Origin: Victivallaceae bacterium
GTDB taxonomy: Bacteria; Verrucomicrobiota; Lentisphaeria; Victivallales; Victivallaceae
Length of the DNA stretch: 64,000 nucleotides
Direction of reading: 5' to 3'
NCBI GenBank assembly: GCA_028709805.1
Contig: JAQUTL010000007.1
Location: 37,034 to 101,033, forward strand
Positions 45,013 to 53,196 of this stretch are shown here, in pieces (within the stretch, counting starts at the first letter, position 1; each line of letters starts with the position of its first letter). The notes below the pieces were generated by a model, which was not told the origin of the DNA, did not search any database, and worked only from the letters and a program-made list of their open reading frames with translations. The position numbers and the translations under genes are program-made.

Positions 45013-47736
45013 TTATTTGATTGTCGCGGAAATATCCGCTATTTCCTTGTCCGTCAGAGCATAGTTGTACATGACGGCGGCTCCGGTGCCGGAGCCGAGA
45101 ACCAGCGGCGCGCCGTTGTCGATCAGATCGACGACGTTGATGTCACCGAAGAAATCCGCGACTTTGACGCCGTCCACATACATGGCGCCGCCGCGCCACT
45201 TGTCCCACGCCACCGCCACGGTGTATTTACGGCCGGCTTCCAGCACCGGACCGGAAAACTCAACACGGTCATGATAATTGTCGATACTGTCCTCGATTTT
45301 ACAGTGCAGCGAACCGTCCGGTTTGGTGTAGATCATGAACTCGCTGTATTTCTGCTCGCGGAACATGAGCGGAACGTTCATCGCAGTGAAGTCTTTAAAC
45401 TCCATGGCACAGACCACCGTCAATCCGCGGGTGACGCGGAACGGGACTTCAAACGTGCCCGGTCCCTGAAACTTGCCGATTTCACCATTCCGGCGCAACG
45501 GGAATCCGGCCGCGACCGTCGCATTTCCGAAGCTGAACTCAATTTTCGCGTCCGTATCTCCGGCCGCCATTCCGTCTGCCGTCGGCACAAAATCCATTTC
45601 GACCACAACCGGCATTCCATCCTTCGCCGTCACCGTCTCCGGCAGCTGTTCGGCCAGCCGCCAGCCCGACGGCACATCAACGTTAAGCCGTCCGGTCATT
45701 TCGCGTTCGGAACCCGGCTCGATGATCACGGCAAAACGGTTGTCGCGGTCAAGCGAGCGGACCTTCAGCTTCGCCTCGGTCAGCGGAACCCGGAAGCGGG
45801 CGAGTTTTTCCGCGGCTCCGGCAACGGAAACTCCGGCAAAGAACACCCCATCCGGCGGCTCCGGCACCCATTCGTCGCCCACGATGGTGGACTGCATTTT
45901 CTTCTTGAGATCGAACGGCTTGCGCAGCATCACCCGGAAACGGGCGGAAAACTCGACGCCCTGAGCGACCTCGGAAGAAGCCGCGTCCAGCGGTTCAATG
46001 GAAAAATAGTCTTTCATCTTTTCGTCCGCCGTCAGCGTCAGCGTCAACGTCTCCGGCCGCGCCGAGGCATTGACCGCGTTAAGCGTAAAAACTTCCGGCA
46101 CCGACATTTCCAGCTGATTGCGCGTCATCTCCACATCCGGTGCGCGATCGAACAACGCCGCAACTTCCGGCAATTTGGCGCCGGCGGTCTTTTCAAAAAT
46201 CAGCGCGGTTGCGCTCCATTCGGGGCGGCAGTAATCGCCGGCCATCCGCGGAATCCCGCGGAAGGTCAATTTCTGCGGTGCGCCGTCGGTGGCAAACTCG
46301 AAACTGTTCAGCGCGAATTCTCCGCTTTTCTCCATGATCCCGGAAAGCACCGGCCGGCCGTTCAACTCCACCTGAAGCGATGACGGCTGCGCAATGCGCG
46401 ACCCGCTTTCACCAGTCAGCAGCGTTGCGCGATAACTTCCAGCCGGCAGCGAAAACTCCAGCGTTCCGGCGTGTTCCCCAAAAACATAGCCGTTTTCCAC
46501 CGGCGTCAGACCGGGAAGCAGCGCGGAACCGGCGGTCAACGCGCCGGAGGAGCGCCACTTTGCCGCGCCGTCCGCCGCCGCGCCCGGATTGACGGAAACA
46601 AAGCCGTCCGCCGCGCCGCCGAATTTAAGCGCCATAACGGACTTTTTCGCCCGTTCGGAAAAATCGGCAATTTTCGGCAGAAACGCTTCGCGCGCTTCAA
46701 TGTCAGCCACAAAAACCGGCTGGCAGTAGAGCGCCTGACCGGGGATTCCGCTGGCACTGGAGGTGCTTTCGGCGTCGTCTCCGACCCGGGCGCGGACATA
46801 GTATTCGTCGCCCTTTATCGTGTATTCAGCTTCCAGTCCCTCAACCTCGTGGAGCAGCCGCCCGTAACGGCCGATGAACTTGATCCGGAAATGCTGCCGG
46901 TCCTGAGGTTTGACCTTGACCCGGATCGTCCGGCCGTCCACCTCGTAGGCTTCGAGTTCGGGACCGGTGGACGCATAGAATTTGCCCAGACGCAGCGCGT
47001 TCAGCACCGCCTCCGGCGTCAATTCTGAAACGCTGCACACCACCCAGCCGTAGCCGGGGGAGCTTGCCGCCGGCTGGTAATTGTAGTAATAATGGGTGTC
47101 ATCGGTGGCGGTGCCGTAAACCCGCTTGCCGTTCGAGAGCAGAACATCCCATATCTGTTCCGCGCCGGGACGCGACAGATCACCGTAGTTGTTGCAGCCC
47201 GGATCGGCGTTGACCAGCTCAAAAAGATACGGCTCGTCTATCTGGAGCAGTTCGCGGTAGTCGAACGACCACAGGAAGTTCGGATGGTTGACCTGCGCCA
47301 CCGCGCCGGCGTCCCACGACCGGCGGACGTTCTCCCGAATCTCCGACACGATGTCTCCGGTGTAGGCCGGCATCATCGGATATTTTATGCCAAGCGCGTT
47401 AATATGAACCTCGATCGGACGGCCGTAACGATTGAGCAGCGCAACAGAAAGTTCGCTGCCGGGCATTGAGATGAAATCGTTCAATTCCCGGTCGTTGAGC
47501 ATATCCTTCGGGTTGAACCAGCCGCCGTAGCACCAGTCAACGATGTGGTCGGTGAAGATGCAGACATTGAAATTCTTGTCATTATATATTTTCGCCGCGT
47601 TTTTCGGGGTCGCGTTGCCGTCCGACCGCGTGGTGTGCATATGCAGTTCGCATTTTGCAAAACGCTCCGTTTCTCCGCCCGCCACGCTAAGCGCGGCAAG
47701 TCCAACAACTCCACTCAAGATCGACCTCCAATTCAT
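45013..47736 (-). CDS. Secreted PHP-domain protein with C-terminal LamG-like domain
   Basis: A 907-residue exported protein. It starts MNWRSILSGVVGLAALSVAG (signal peptide), then a PHP phosphoesterase domain: CELHMHTTRSDGNATP (metal His pair), NVCIFTDHIVD and QVNHPNFLWSF. The middle of the protein is beta-rich without a family I recognise. The last 160 or so residues form a LamG/concanavalin-like jelly roll (GPGTFEVPFRV...KYTVAVAWDKWRGGAMYVDG...PLVLGSG). GGAG 7 nt before 47736 fixes the start. It sits behind a promoter and a palindrome, alone in its unit. A role on extracellular phosphorylated sugars is possible but speculative. Confidence 0.8.
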   Translation of the reverse strand: MNWRSILSGVVGLAALSVAGGETERFAKCELHMHTTRSDGNATPKNAAKIYNDKNFNVCIFTDHIVDWCYGGWFNPKDMLNDRELNDFISMPGSELSVALLNRYGRPIEVHINALGIKYPMMPAYTGDIVSEIRENVRRSWDAGAVAQVNHPNFLWSFDYRELLQIDEPYLFELVNADPGCNNYGDLSRPGAEQIWDVLLSNGKRVYGTATDDTHYYYNYQPAASSPGYGWVVCSVSELTPEAVLNALRLGKFYASTGPELEAYEVDGRTIRVKVKPQDRQHFRIKFIGRYGRLLHEVEGLEAEYTIKGDEYYVRARVGDDAESTSSASGIPGQALYCQPVFVADIEAREAFLPKIADFSERAKKSVMALKFGGAADGFVSVNPGAAADGAAKWRSSGALTAGSALLPGLTPVENGYVFGEHAGTLEFSLPAGSYRATLLTGESGSRIAQPSSLQVELNGRPVLSGIMEKSGEFALNSFEFATDGAPQKLTFRGIPRMAGDYCRPEWSATALIFEKTAGAKLPEVAALFDRAPDVEMTRNQLEMSVPEVFTLNAVNASARPETLTLTLTADEKMKDYFSIEPLDAASSEVAQGVEFSARFRVMLRKPFDLKKKMQSTIVGDEWVPEPPDGVFFAGVSVAGAAEKLARFRVPLTEAKLKVRSLDRDNRFAVIIEPGSEREMTGRLNVDVPSGWRLAEQLPETVTAKDGMPVVVEMDFVPTADGMAAGDTDAKIEFSFGNATVAAGFPLRRNGEIGKFQGPGTFEVPFRVTRGLTVVCAMEFKDFTAMNVPLMFREQKYSEFMIYTKPDGSLHCKIEDSIDNYHDRVEFSGPVLEAGRKYTVAVAWDKWRGGAMYVDGVKVADFFGDINVVDLIDNGAPLVLGSGTGAAVMYNYALTDKEIADISATIK

Positions 47737-47748
47737 TGGATTCTCCAT

Positions 47749-47808
47749 ATAAAACGTTTTATGTAAAGAAATGATGAAACAATATACCCTTTTGCATAAA
47801 AAAGCAAT
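47749..47808 (-). promoter_or_regulatory. Promoter plus LacI-type palindrome of the PHP-LamG gene
   Basis: On the minus strand ATTGCT, a 16-bp spacer and TATATT (47781-47786) form a promoter. Downstream, at 47749-47762, ATAAAACGTTTTAT is a perfect 14-bp palindrome with a central CG, the layout of LacI-family operators. It lies about 12 bp upstream of the start codon, so a bound repressor would block elongation. Confidence 0.55.
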
Positions 47809-48105
47809 CCGGTTTACGTTTTTTCCGTCACTTTTGTAGTTTTGAAATTTGCGTCGCACCGCCTGCGGAGAAATCCCGGCTGAGGAATACGCCGGGTAAA
47901 ACAATATGCGCGCGTGAGAAATCAAAATAAACCCCGGAAAAATAGACCGGATTCCATTGCGCCGCCGGAAACCGCCGCATCGTTTCCGGCTCGGTTGAAC
48001 GCACCGACACGAAGCATCGCTTCCGGCGCAGCATTCCGTGCCGTTTTTATAGACCGCCGCGAACCGGCGAACCGGAACACCGCGGCTCAGAGCGCACTGC
48101 CAACT
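47809..48105. other. Gene-poor intergenic stretch
   Basis: About 300 bp separate the PHP-LamG promoter from the end of the hydrogenase cluster. It contains one single copy of CCGTCACTTTT at 47825-47835. I see no convincing gene, tRNA or terminator. A possible 68-codon frame has no ribosome-binding site. The GC-rich right part has short inverted repeats only. Confidence 0.5.
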
Positions 48106-49497
48106 TCAGTTTTTTATCAGCGAACACGGACCGCCGACGCAGCCGCCTTCGCAGCTCATCACTTCAAGGAAGTTCCCCGGCAGCTTTCCGGCGGCGTACA
48201 ACGCCAGAAGTTTTGCCGACTTGGCGTCAATGCCATTGAAAAATTTGCCGTCCAGTTTGATGTCTCCGGATTCGCCGAGCAGTTCGTTCAGCACCGCCTC
48301 GGTCACGCCGCAACTTTTGGCGAAATTACGCGCCGTCACAATCGCCGGCCGCGGGATCGGCCACTCCGGCTGTGACATGATGTCCACCCCCCAGCCGGCC
48401 AGCAGCGCCCCCAACTCCTCGAAGGTCATCGCCATATCGATCTCTTCAGATTCCGCCGCCTCAAGCCGCTTGGCGATGCACGGCCCGATGAACACATTGA
48501 TCGCGTCCGGATGTTTTTCCCGTGCAAGCCGCCCGGCGTAACGCATCGGACTCGGCGTATCGGAAACCCGGTCCAGCAACTGCGGAACATGCCGTTTGAC
48601 CAGCTCAACATAGGCGGTGCAGCAGCTGGTGGTCATCAGCTTTTCGCCTTTCTTCATGCGTTCAATAAACTCTTTGGCCTCGTTTTCCGTGGTCAATTCG
48701 GCGCCGAGCGCCACCTCGATCACGTCGAAAAAACCCACTGCGGCGATTGCGCTGAACAACTTGCCGATGCCGCCCGGAAACTGAAACTGCGCCGACGGCG
48801 CCACCAGCGCCACCAGCTTTTTGCCGGACTTCAACGCCTCCAGCACCCGCAGCAGCTCCGACCGCTCCATGATTGCGGAAAACGGACACTTGCTGTAACA
48901 CTTGCCGCAATAGATGCATTTGTCAAAATCAATGTCGGCCACACCGAATTCATTCTTGCGGATCGCGCCGACCGGACAGGCGTCCTCGCACGGCACCTTG
49001 GTTTTGATGATCGCGTTGAACGGGCACACCTGCAGGCATTTGCCGCATTTGATGCACTTGGAGTAGTCCACCACCGCGTGCTGATCCTCCACATGTATCG
49101 CCCCCTTCGGGCAGGAGAACACGCACGGCCGGGCGAAACAGCCGCGACAGTTGGTCGTGATGTTGATCCGGCTTTCCGGGCAGCCGTCGCAGCCGGCGGC
49201 GCAGACGGTCAGCGGACGTTCCGGACGAACCGGATCGGACATGGTCTCTTTGAGATATTCATGCAGCGGCTTGGTTTCGTCCTCGTCCTCGCGCCGGCAG
49301 TCGCACCCCATCAGCGCCATCAGCCGGTATTTGAGGACCGCACGGTCATGATAGACGCAGCACCGGGAAAATTCGGAATGCCGCGGCCGGATCGCCACCG
49401 GCATCCGGTCGATATTCTCCGCCAGCGTCCCTTTTTTAAACTCCCGCACCACCCGGATCATCAACTCGCGGCGCAGTCTTTCCGCACCGTTGCTCAT
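48106..49497 (-). CDS. [FeFe] hydrogenase, group B-like
   Basis: A 463-residue hydrogenase. The N-terminal half binds several FeS clusters (CAAGCDGC, CRGCFARPCVFSCP, CIKCGKCLQVCP, CEDACP, CIYCGKCYSKCP). The H-cluster motifs are L1 TSCCTAYVE (C292 proton relay and C293 ligand), L2 GPCIAKRLEA (C340) and L3 SCEGGCVGGPC (C449, C453). These variants are typical of group B rather than the canonical TSCCPxW group A. All ligands are intact, so it should be catalytic. It overlaps the upstream [2Fe-2S] gene by 4 bp and ends the operon. Maturases HydEFG are not in the window. Confidence 0.88.
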   Translation of the reverse strand: MSNGAERLRRELMIRVVREFKKGTLAENIDRMPVAIRPRHSEFSRCCVYHDRAVLKYRLMALMGCDCRREDEDETKPLHEYLKETMSDPVRPERPLTVCAAGCDGCPESRINITTNCRGCFARPCVFSCPKGAIHVEDQHAVVDYSKCIKCGKCLQVCPFNAIIKTKVPCEDACPVGAIRKNEFGVADIDFDKCIYCGKCYSKCPFSAIMERSELLRVLEALKSGKKLVALVAPSAQFQFPGGIGKLFSAIAAVGFFDVIEVALGAELTTENEAKEFIERMKKGEKLMTTSCCTAYVELVKRHVPQLLDRVSDTPSPMRYAGRLAREKHPDAINVFIGPCIAKRLEAAESEEIDMAMTFEELGALLAGWGVDIMSQPEWPIPRPAIVTARNFAKSCGVTEAVLNELLGESGDIKLDGKFFNGIDAKSAKLLALYAAGKLPGNFLEVMSCEGGCVGGPCSLIKN

Positions 49498-49757
49498 TTT
49501 TCGCCTCCGGCGGCCGCGACCAGCTCACTGAGCCGGAGATATATTTTCTCCCGCGTGGCGTTGGCGATCAGCTCGCCGTTCAGCCGGACAAACGGCGCCC
49601 GGCCGAGATCCTCGCGGGCGCAGGCGTCAGTGCAGGGAACCGCGCGGACATCCACCAGTTGCCGCCACTCCTCCGGAAGCGCCTTTTCCAGTTCCAGCAG
49701 CGCCGCGCCGCCGAGCATGTAACAGGTGGTTCCACAACAGATTTCAAGATCGATCAT
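49494..49757 (-). CDS. Small thioredoxin-like [2Fe-2S] protein
   Basis: An 87-residue protein with cysteine pairs in the NuoE/thioredoxin-ferredoxin pattern: EICCGTTCYMLGG near the N-terminus and VPCTDACARED about 30 residues later, then APFVRLNGELIANAT, the usual strand-turn-strand. It is expected to bind one [2Fe-2S] cluster and to hand electrons to the hydrogenase, whose start it overlaps. It is one of two such proteins in the same operon (the other at 52673). Confidence 0.82.
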   Translation of the reverse strand: MIDLEICCGTTCYMLGGAALLELEKALPEEWRQLVDVRAVPCTDACAREDLGRAPFVRLNGELIANATREKIYLRLSELVAAAGGEK

Positions 49758-49771
49758 TTTGCGTCTCCCCG

Positions 49772-50956
49772 CTAAAAATATCTTACTGTGACTTTTTTTC
49801 CGTAATCTTTTTCAAGAATCTCATGCAGCCGTTTGATGATATTGCGCCGAATCTCCAGATCCACCGGCAGCTTGGGGTCCTGATGCGCCTCGTTCACCTT
49901 GGTGCCGACCACAAATTCAATGGCGTCGCTCTCCTCGATCAGCCCGATTATTTCACGGGCGGCGGCCGGCGCGTCCTCCCATTCGTGCGCCTCAAGCAGT
50001 CCGGCGACCCTGGTCAATGTAAGTATGCCCTCGGTGACCAGACCGACGCCGTCCATCCGTCCCGGCGGCGGCAGTCCGCCGGAACAGCAGGCCAGTTTCA
50101 AATCGATATGCACCTCGCGGTGCAGCACCCGGGTGATGATGTTTGCGGTGGTGCCCCCGCAGACAATCACCTTGCCGCCGTCCGGAACCGCCAGCGCGGC
50201 AAACGCCCCGTCGTCCTCCTTGTGAAACGGCGGACCGGTGATAATGCGCAACGTCCGCGGCTTGCGCAGATAAATGACCGCGCAGGTGATGTCGTCCACG
50301 CAACGCCGGTCGGGATTGATCGACATGGCGTTGAACGCAATGGTCCTCGACAAATCGCGGGCGGAAATCCCCGGATCGGCCAAAATCAGTTCGCGGGCGA
50401 ATTCCAGCAGCCCCTGCCGACGCCAGCCAAACCGGTATTCCGGCCGCCCGAGTCCCGCCTGAGTCACCCCGTCCGAACAGAAAATCAGCCGGTCGCCCAC
50501 CGCCATCTGTATCTCGGAAATATCCATCTGGCGATCCGGCCAGCGCGACGACACCAGATTGCCGGTGGAGCACGGCGGAATCTCGGTCTCTCCCCGCAGC
50601 TGTATGTAGCCGGGATTGCCCATTTCGATCACCCGCGCCCGGCCGGTCGCCGCCGACAGGTCAACAATCGTGAACGTGGCGTAGCTGATCTTCCGCACCT
50701 CGCACACCGGCAGCGAATCCATGATTATTTCCGCCGAGCGGAGAATCGGCTTGTTCGACCGCATGAATTTGAGCGCCATGGTCGTGGTCATATTGGCCAG
50801 CAGATTGGCCTTGATTCCGCTGCCCAGCCCGTCGGACAAAACCGCGATGCAACGCTCTTCTCCGGCCGGCTTTTCCCACTGAAAGTCATCGCCGCAGGCG
50901 CACTGCCCGTCCTTGGTGATCTGGCAGTATTCCATTTCAACAAACGGTTCGGCCAT
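49772..50956 (-). CDS. SpoIIE/PP2C-type serine phosphatase of the hydrogenase cluster
   Basis: A protein of about 394 residues with a SpoIIE-type PPM phosphatase domain. Metal-binding aspartates are in CIAVLSDGLGSGIKANLLAN, GDRLIFCSDGVTQAG and CVDDITCAVIYLR. The C-terminal 150 residues (GGKVIVCGGTTANIITRVLH...IRRNIIKRLHEILEKDYGKK) are specific to the homologues found beside hydrogenases. Such phosphatases are usually encoded next to sensory HydS proteins and may transmit their signal. The ATG at 50956 with GGAG 8 nt upstream is preferred over an overlapping GTG. No kinase or anti-sigma partner is adjacent. Confidence 0.85.
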   Translation of the reverse strand: MAEPFVEMEYCQITKDGQCACGDDFQWEKPAGEERCIAVLSDGLGSGIKANLLANMTTTMALKFMRSNKPILRSAEIIMDSLPVCEVRKISYATFTIVDLSAATGRARVIEMGNPGYIQLRGETEIPPCSTGNLVSSRWPDRQMDISEIQMAVGDRLIFCSDGVTQAGLGRPEYRFGWRRQGLLEFARELILADPGISARDLSRTIAFNAMSINPDRRCVDDITCAVIYLRKPRTLRIITGPPFHKEDDGAFAALAVPDGGKVIVCGGTTANIITRVLHREVHIDLKLACCSGGLPPPGRMDGVGLVTEGILTLTRVAGLLEAHEWEDAPAAAREIIGLIEESDAIEFVVGTKVNEAHQDPKLPVDLEIRRNIIKRLHEILEKDYGKKVTVRYF

Positions 50957-50958
50957 AA

Positions 50959-52683
50959 TCACTTCTCCGCCGGAGCTGCCGGTTGATTCAGATGATGTTC
51001 GGAATATATTCCGGCCACCTCGTCCAGCAGGATTTCCGTTTCGGCCATGTGCTCGCCGAGGTCGCGGGCGATCTTCTGAACCGTCAGAACGTTCTTCCGG
51101 ATCACCTCGCGCGCTTTTTCCGCAACCTGCTCACGGCGCAGTTCGCTCTTGGTGACGTCCTGTATCACCGCACCGACCGTCTGCCCCGGCGTAATCGAAA
51201 AAACGCTGATGTTCAATATCTTGTTGCCGTACACCTGGTTCAGCCGCTCGATCTCGCCGCCGGACTTCAACGCCTCGTCAAACAAATCGGTAAATTCGAT
51301 CATCGTATCCAACAGCGCACCCTGCAGCGTGCCGCAGTTGTCGAACGCGGTCAGCGTTTCGCCGCCGCAAAGCTCGGCAAACGGCCGGTTGCATTCGATG
51401 ATCTGAAGTTGACGGTCGGCCAGCACCACGCCGGTCGGAATATATTTTATCAGCGCGTTGCTGGTCTTCTGTGATATTTTGCGCAGATATGACAGACACA
51501 TCGCCGGCTCGGCCCGGCCGGCAATCTGCGCACGGGCAAATTCGCGACAGGTGTTGTAGCCGCAGCCGCCGCAGTTCAACTCGTCCTCGCCGGAGAATTT
51601 GCCGACCGATGCCAGCGCCTCGGTCATCTGCTCCGGCGTCACCTCCTCCGGCGGCAGCTGCTGGCGGAAATATCCCTTGTGAATGTCCACCGGCACTTCG
51701 CGGCCGACGCTGGTGCGGTTCCGCCCGAACCCCAGGGTGCTGACCACCGTGGCGGCGTTCGACGCCCCCGGCCGCATCGCCGGACCGTTGACACAGCCCC
51801 CGGGACAGGCCAGCGCTTCAATGAAGAGTTTGCCGTTTCCGAGCGACGACCGGTCGACCCCGGTCAACAGCCGCCCCAAATCGTCCAGTCCGGAAACCGC
51901 GATGTAGCGGATCGACGGATCGGCGGTGCGCAGCGTGTCCAGCATTCCGCCCTCCAGCGAATAGGCGCGCCCCTCTTCCGCCGGATACGGCGTCAGCGGC
52001 GATTCCGGAAGTTCGGCCGGATTTATTCCCGCGTCCTCAAACCAGTGCTGAAGCGTGGGAAACGTCAATGCCAGCGCCAGATCGCCGGGCATTTTGTCGG
52101 CTTCGAGCTTCTTGGCCGCGCAGGGGCCGAAAAATACCGCCTTCGCCGCTTTGCCGTAGAGCGAATGAAGCAAACGGGTGTGCGCGATGACCGGAGAAGA
52201 CACTTCGGATATCGCGTCCGCCCAGTCCGGATGGTATTTGGTTATGAACTCGACCACCGACGGACAGGCGCTGGAAATCACCACGCCGGACTTCAACTCC
52301 GCCAGCACCTCCGCCACCCGTGCGCTCACCAGCTGGGCGCCGAGCGCCGTTTCGCTCACACCGGCAAATCCGAGCCGCATCAGCCCGGTAGCCAGCTGCC
52401 CGATGGTCACGTTGTCAAAATATCCGATGAAACTCGGCGCAACGCTGGCGTACACCGCTCCGCCATCCGCCACCAGATGCTGTGCCCGGCTGAGGTCGGA
52501 ACGAATCTTCTTGGCGTGCGCCGGACAAACCTTGACGCACTCGCCGCAGCTCACGCACAGCTCCGGGATCACCGCCGCCCGGGCGTTGACAATGCGGATC
52601 GCCTTGCTGATGCAGTGACGAACGCATTTGTAGCAGTCCTGACATTCGTTCGGCGTGGTATAGACCGGAAAATCACTGTTCAT
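50959..52683 (-). CDS. Sensory [FeFe] hydrogenase with PAS domain (HydS-like)
   Basis: A 574-residue protein: two [4Fe-4S] ferredoxin motifs (CQDCYKCVRHC, CVSCGECVKVCP), the H-cluster domain, a [4Fe-4S] domain (NCGGCGYNTCREF, about 370-380) and a PAS domain (about 405-515). The H-cluster motifs are L1 SSACPSVVEF, in which the proton-relay Cys is replaced by Ala139 while C140 remains; L2 GPCAAKKLEA (C188); and L3 ACPGGCVNGP (C293, C297). Loss of the relay cysteine is the mark of sensory enzymes, which detect H2 or redox state rather than turn over quickly. GGAGGTG precedes the ATG. It is followed directly by the phosphatase. Confidence 0.9.
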   Translation of the reverse strand: MNSDFPVYTTPNECQDCYKCVRHCISKAIRIVNARAAVIPELCVSCGECVKVCPAHAKKIRSDLSRAQHLVADGGAVYASVAPSFIGYFDNVTIGQLATGLMRLGFAGVSETALGAQLVSARVAEVLAELKSGVVISSACPSVVEFITKYHPDWADAISEVSSPVIAHTRLLHSLYGKAAKAVFFGPCAAKKLEADKMPGDLALALTFPTLQHWFEDAGINPAELPESPLTPYPAEEGRAYSLEGGMLDTLRTADPSIRYIAVSGLDDLGRLLTGVDRSSLGNGKLFIEALACPGGCVNGPAMRPGASNAATVVSTLGFGRNRTSVGREVPVDIHKGYFRQQLPPEEVTPEQMTEALASVGKFSGEDELNCGGCGYNTCREFARAQIAGRAEPAMCLSYLRKISQKTSNALIKYIPTGVVLADRQLQIIECNRPFAELCGGETLTAFDNCGTLQGALLDTMIEFTDLFDEALKSGGEIERLNQVYGNKILNISVFSITPGQTVGAVIQDVTKSELRREQVAEKAREVIRKNVLTVQKIARDLGEHMAETEILLDEVAGIYSEHHLNQPAAPAEK

Positions 52684-52942
52684 TTTTCACCTCCGCGGCC
52701 GCCGGAAACAATTTATTGAGAATGTCGGTTATCACGCCGCCGGAGACATTGGTGTAGCAGACGTCATCCACCATCACCACCGGCCCGTTCGCACATTTGC
52801 CCAGACACAGACAGCCTTCGAGACTGACCTCCACGCCATCGCGCAGCCCGCGCGCCAGAAGAAATTTTTCGATCGTCTCCACGTTTCGGTCGTTCCCGCG
52901 CGCGAAGCACGAGCTGCCCAGACATATCTTTATTTTCACCAT
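52673..52942 (-). CDS. Thioredoxin-like [2Fe-2S] ferredoxin
   Basis: An 89-residue protein starting MVKIKICLGSSCFARGNDRN. Cluster cysteines are in CLGSSC and CLCLGKC, the pattern of NuoE-type and Shethna-like [2Fe-2S] proteins, with the usual GPVVMVDDVCYTNV strand pair. The start is set at 52942 since the domain begins there and AGGTGG lies upstream. It is the first gene of the hydrogenase operon and overlaps the sensory hydrogenase start by 11 bp. Confidence 0.85.
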   Translation of the reverse strand: MVKIKICLGSSCFARGNDRNVETIEKFLLARGLRDGVEVSLEGCLCLGKCANGPVVMVDDVCYTNVSGGVITDILNKLFPAAAEVKNEQ

Positions 52943-53019
52943 TTGCACCACCTGGATTAATGCGCCTCCCGCGTTCCTCCGCCGGAAATGTGTTCCGCCG
53001 TCGACGCGGTTTTTGTATA

Positions 53020-53047
53020 AATATAGCACAACCGCTGCAGTTTGCAA
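53020..53047 (-). promoter_or_regulatory. Promoter of the hydrogenase operon
   Basis: On the minus strand TTGCAA, a 16-bp spacer and TATATT, about 78 bp upstream of the first start codon. No CRP/FNR-type palindrome is evident around it. Confidence 0.65.
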
Positions 53048-53142
53048 TAGATAAAAAAACATAAATGTATTTTTATCTTATTGCCGCCGCAGTTATACTG
53101 CGGAGTTGTAATAATATTTGACGGGTTCGTTTGAATAAACCG

Positions 53143-53177
53143 AAAAAAACGCGCCGAAACCTCGTTTTCCGGCGCGC
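53143..53177 (-). terminator. Terminator of the third pseudopilin gene
   Basis: CGCGCCG and CGGCGCG (minus strand) enclose a 13-nt loop and are followed by seven T, 20 bp after the pseudopilin stop. Confidence 0.85.
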
Positions 53178-53196
53178 ATCGGGTTGATATATTATT

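Noticed and set aside
47828..48034. A 68-codon minus-strand frame after the hydrogenase cluster
   Set aside because: No ribosome-binding site, Cys/Arg/Phe-rich composition and no family; treated as noncoding.
50959..52683. Annotating the PAS-containing hydrogenase as a catalytic enzyme
   Set aside because: The proton-relay cysteine is Ala139 and a PAS domain is attached, both typical of sensory hydrogenases.
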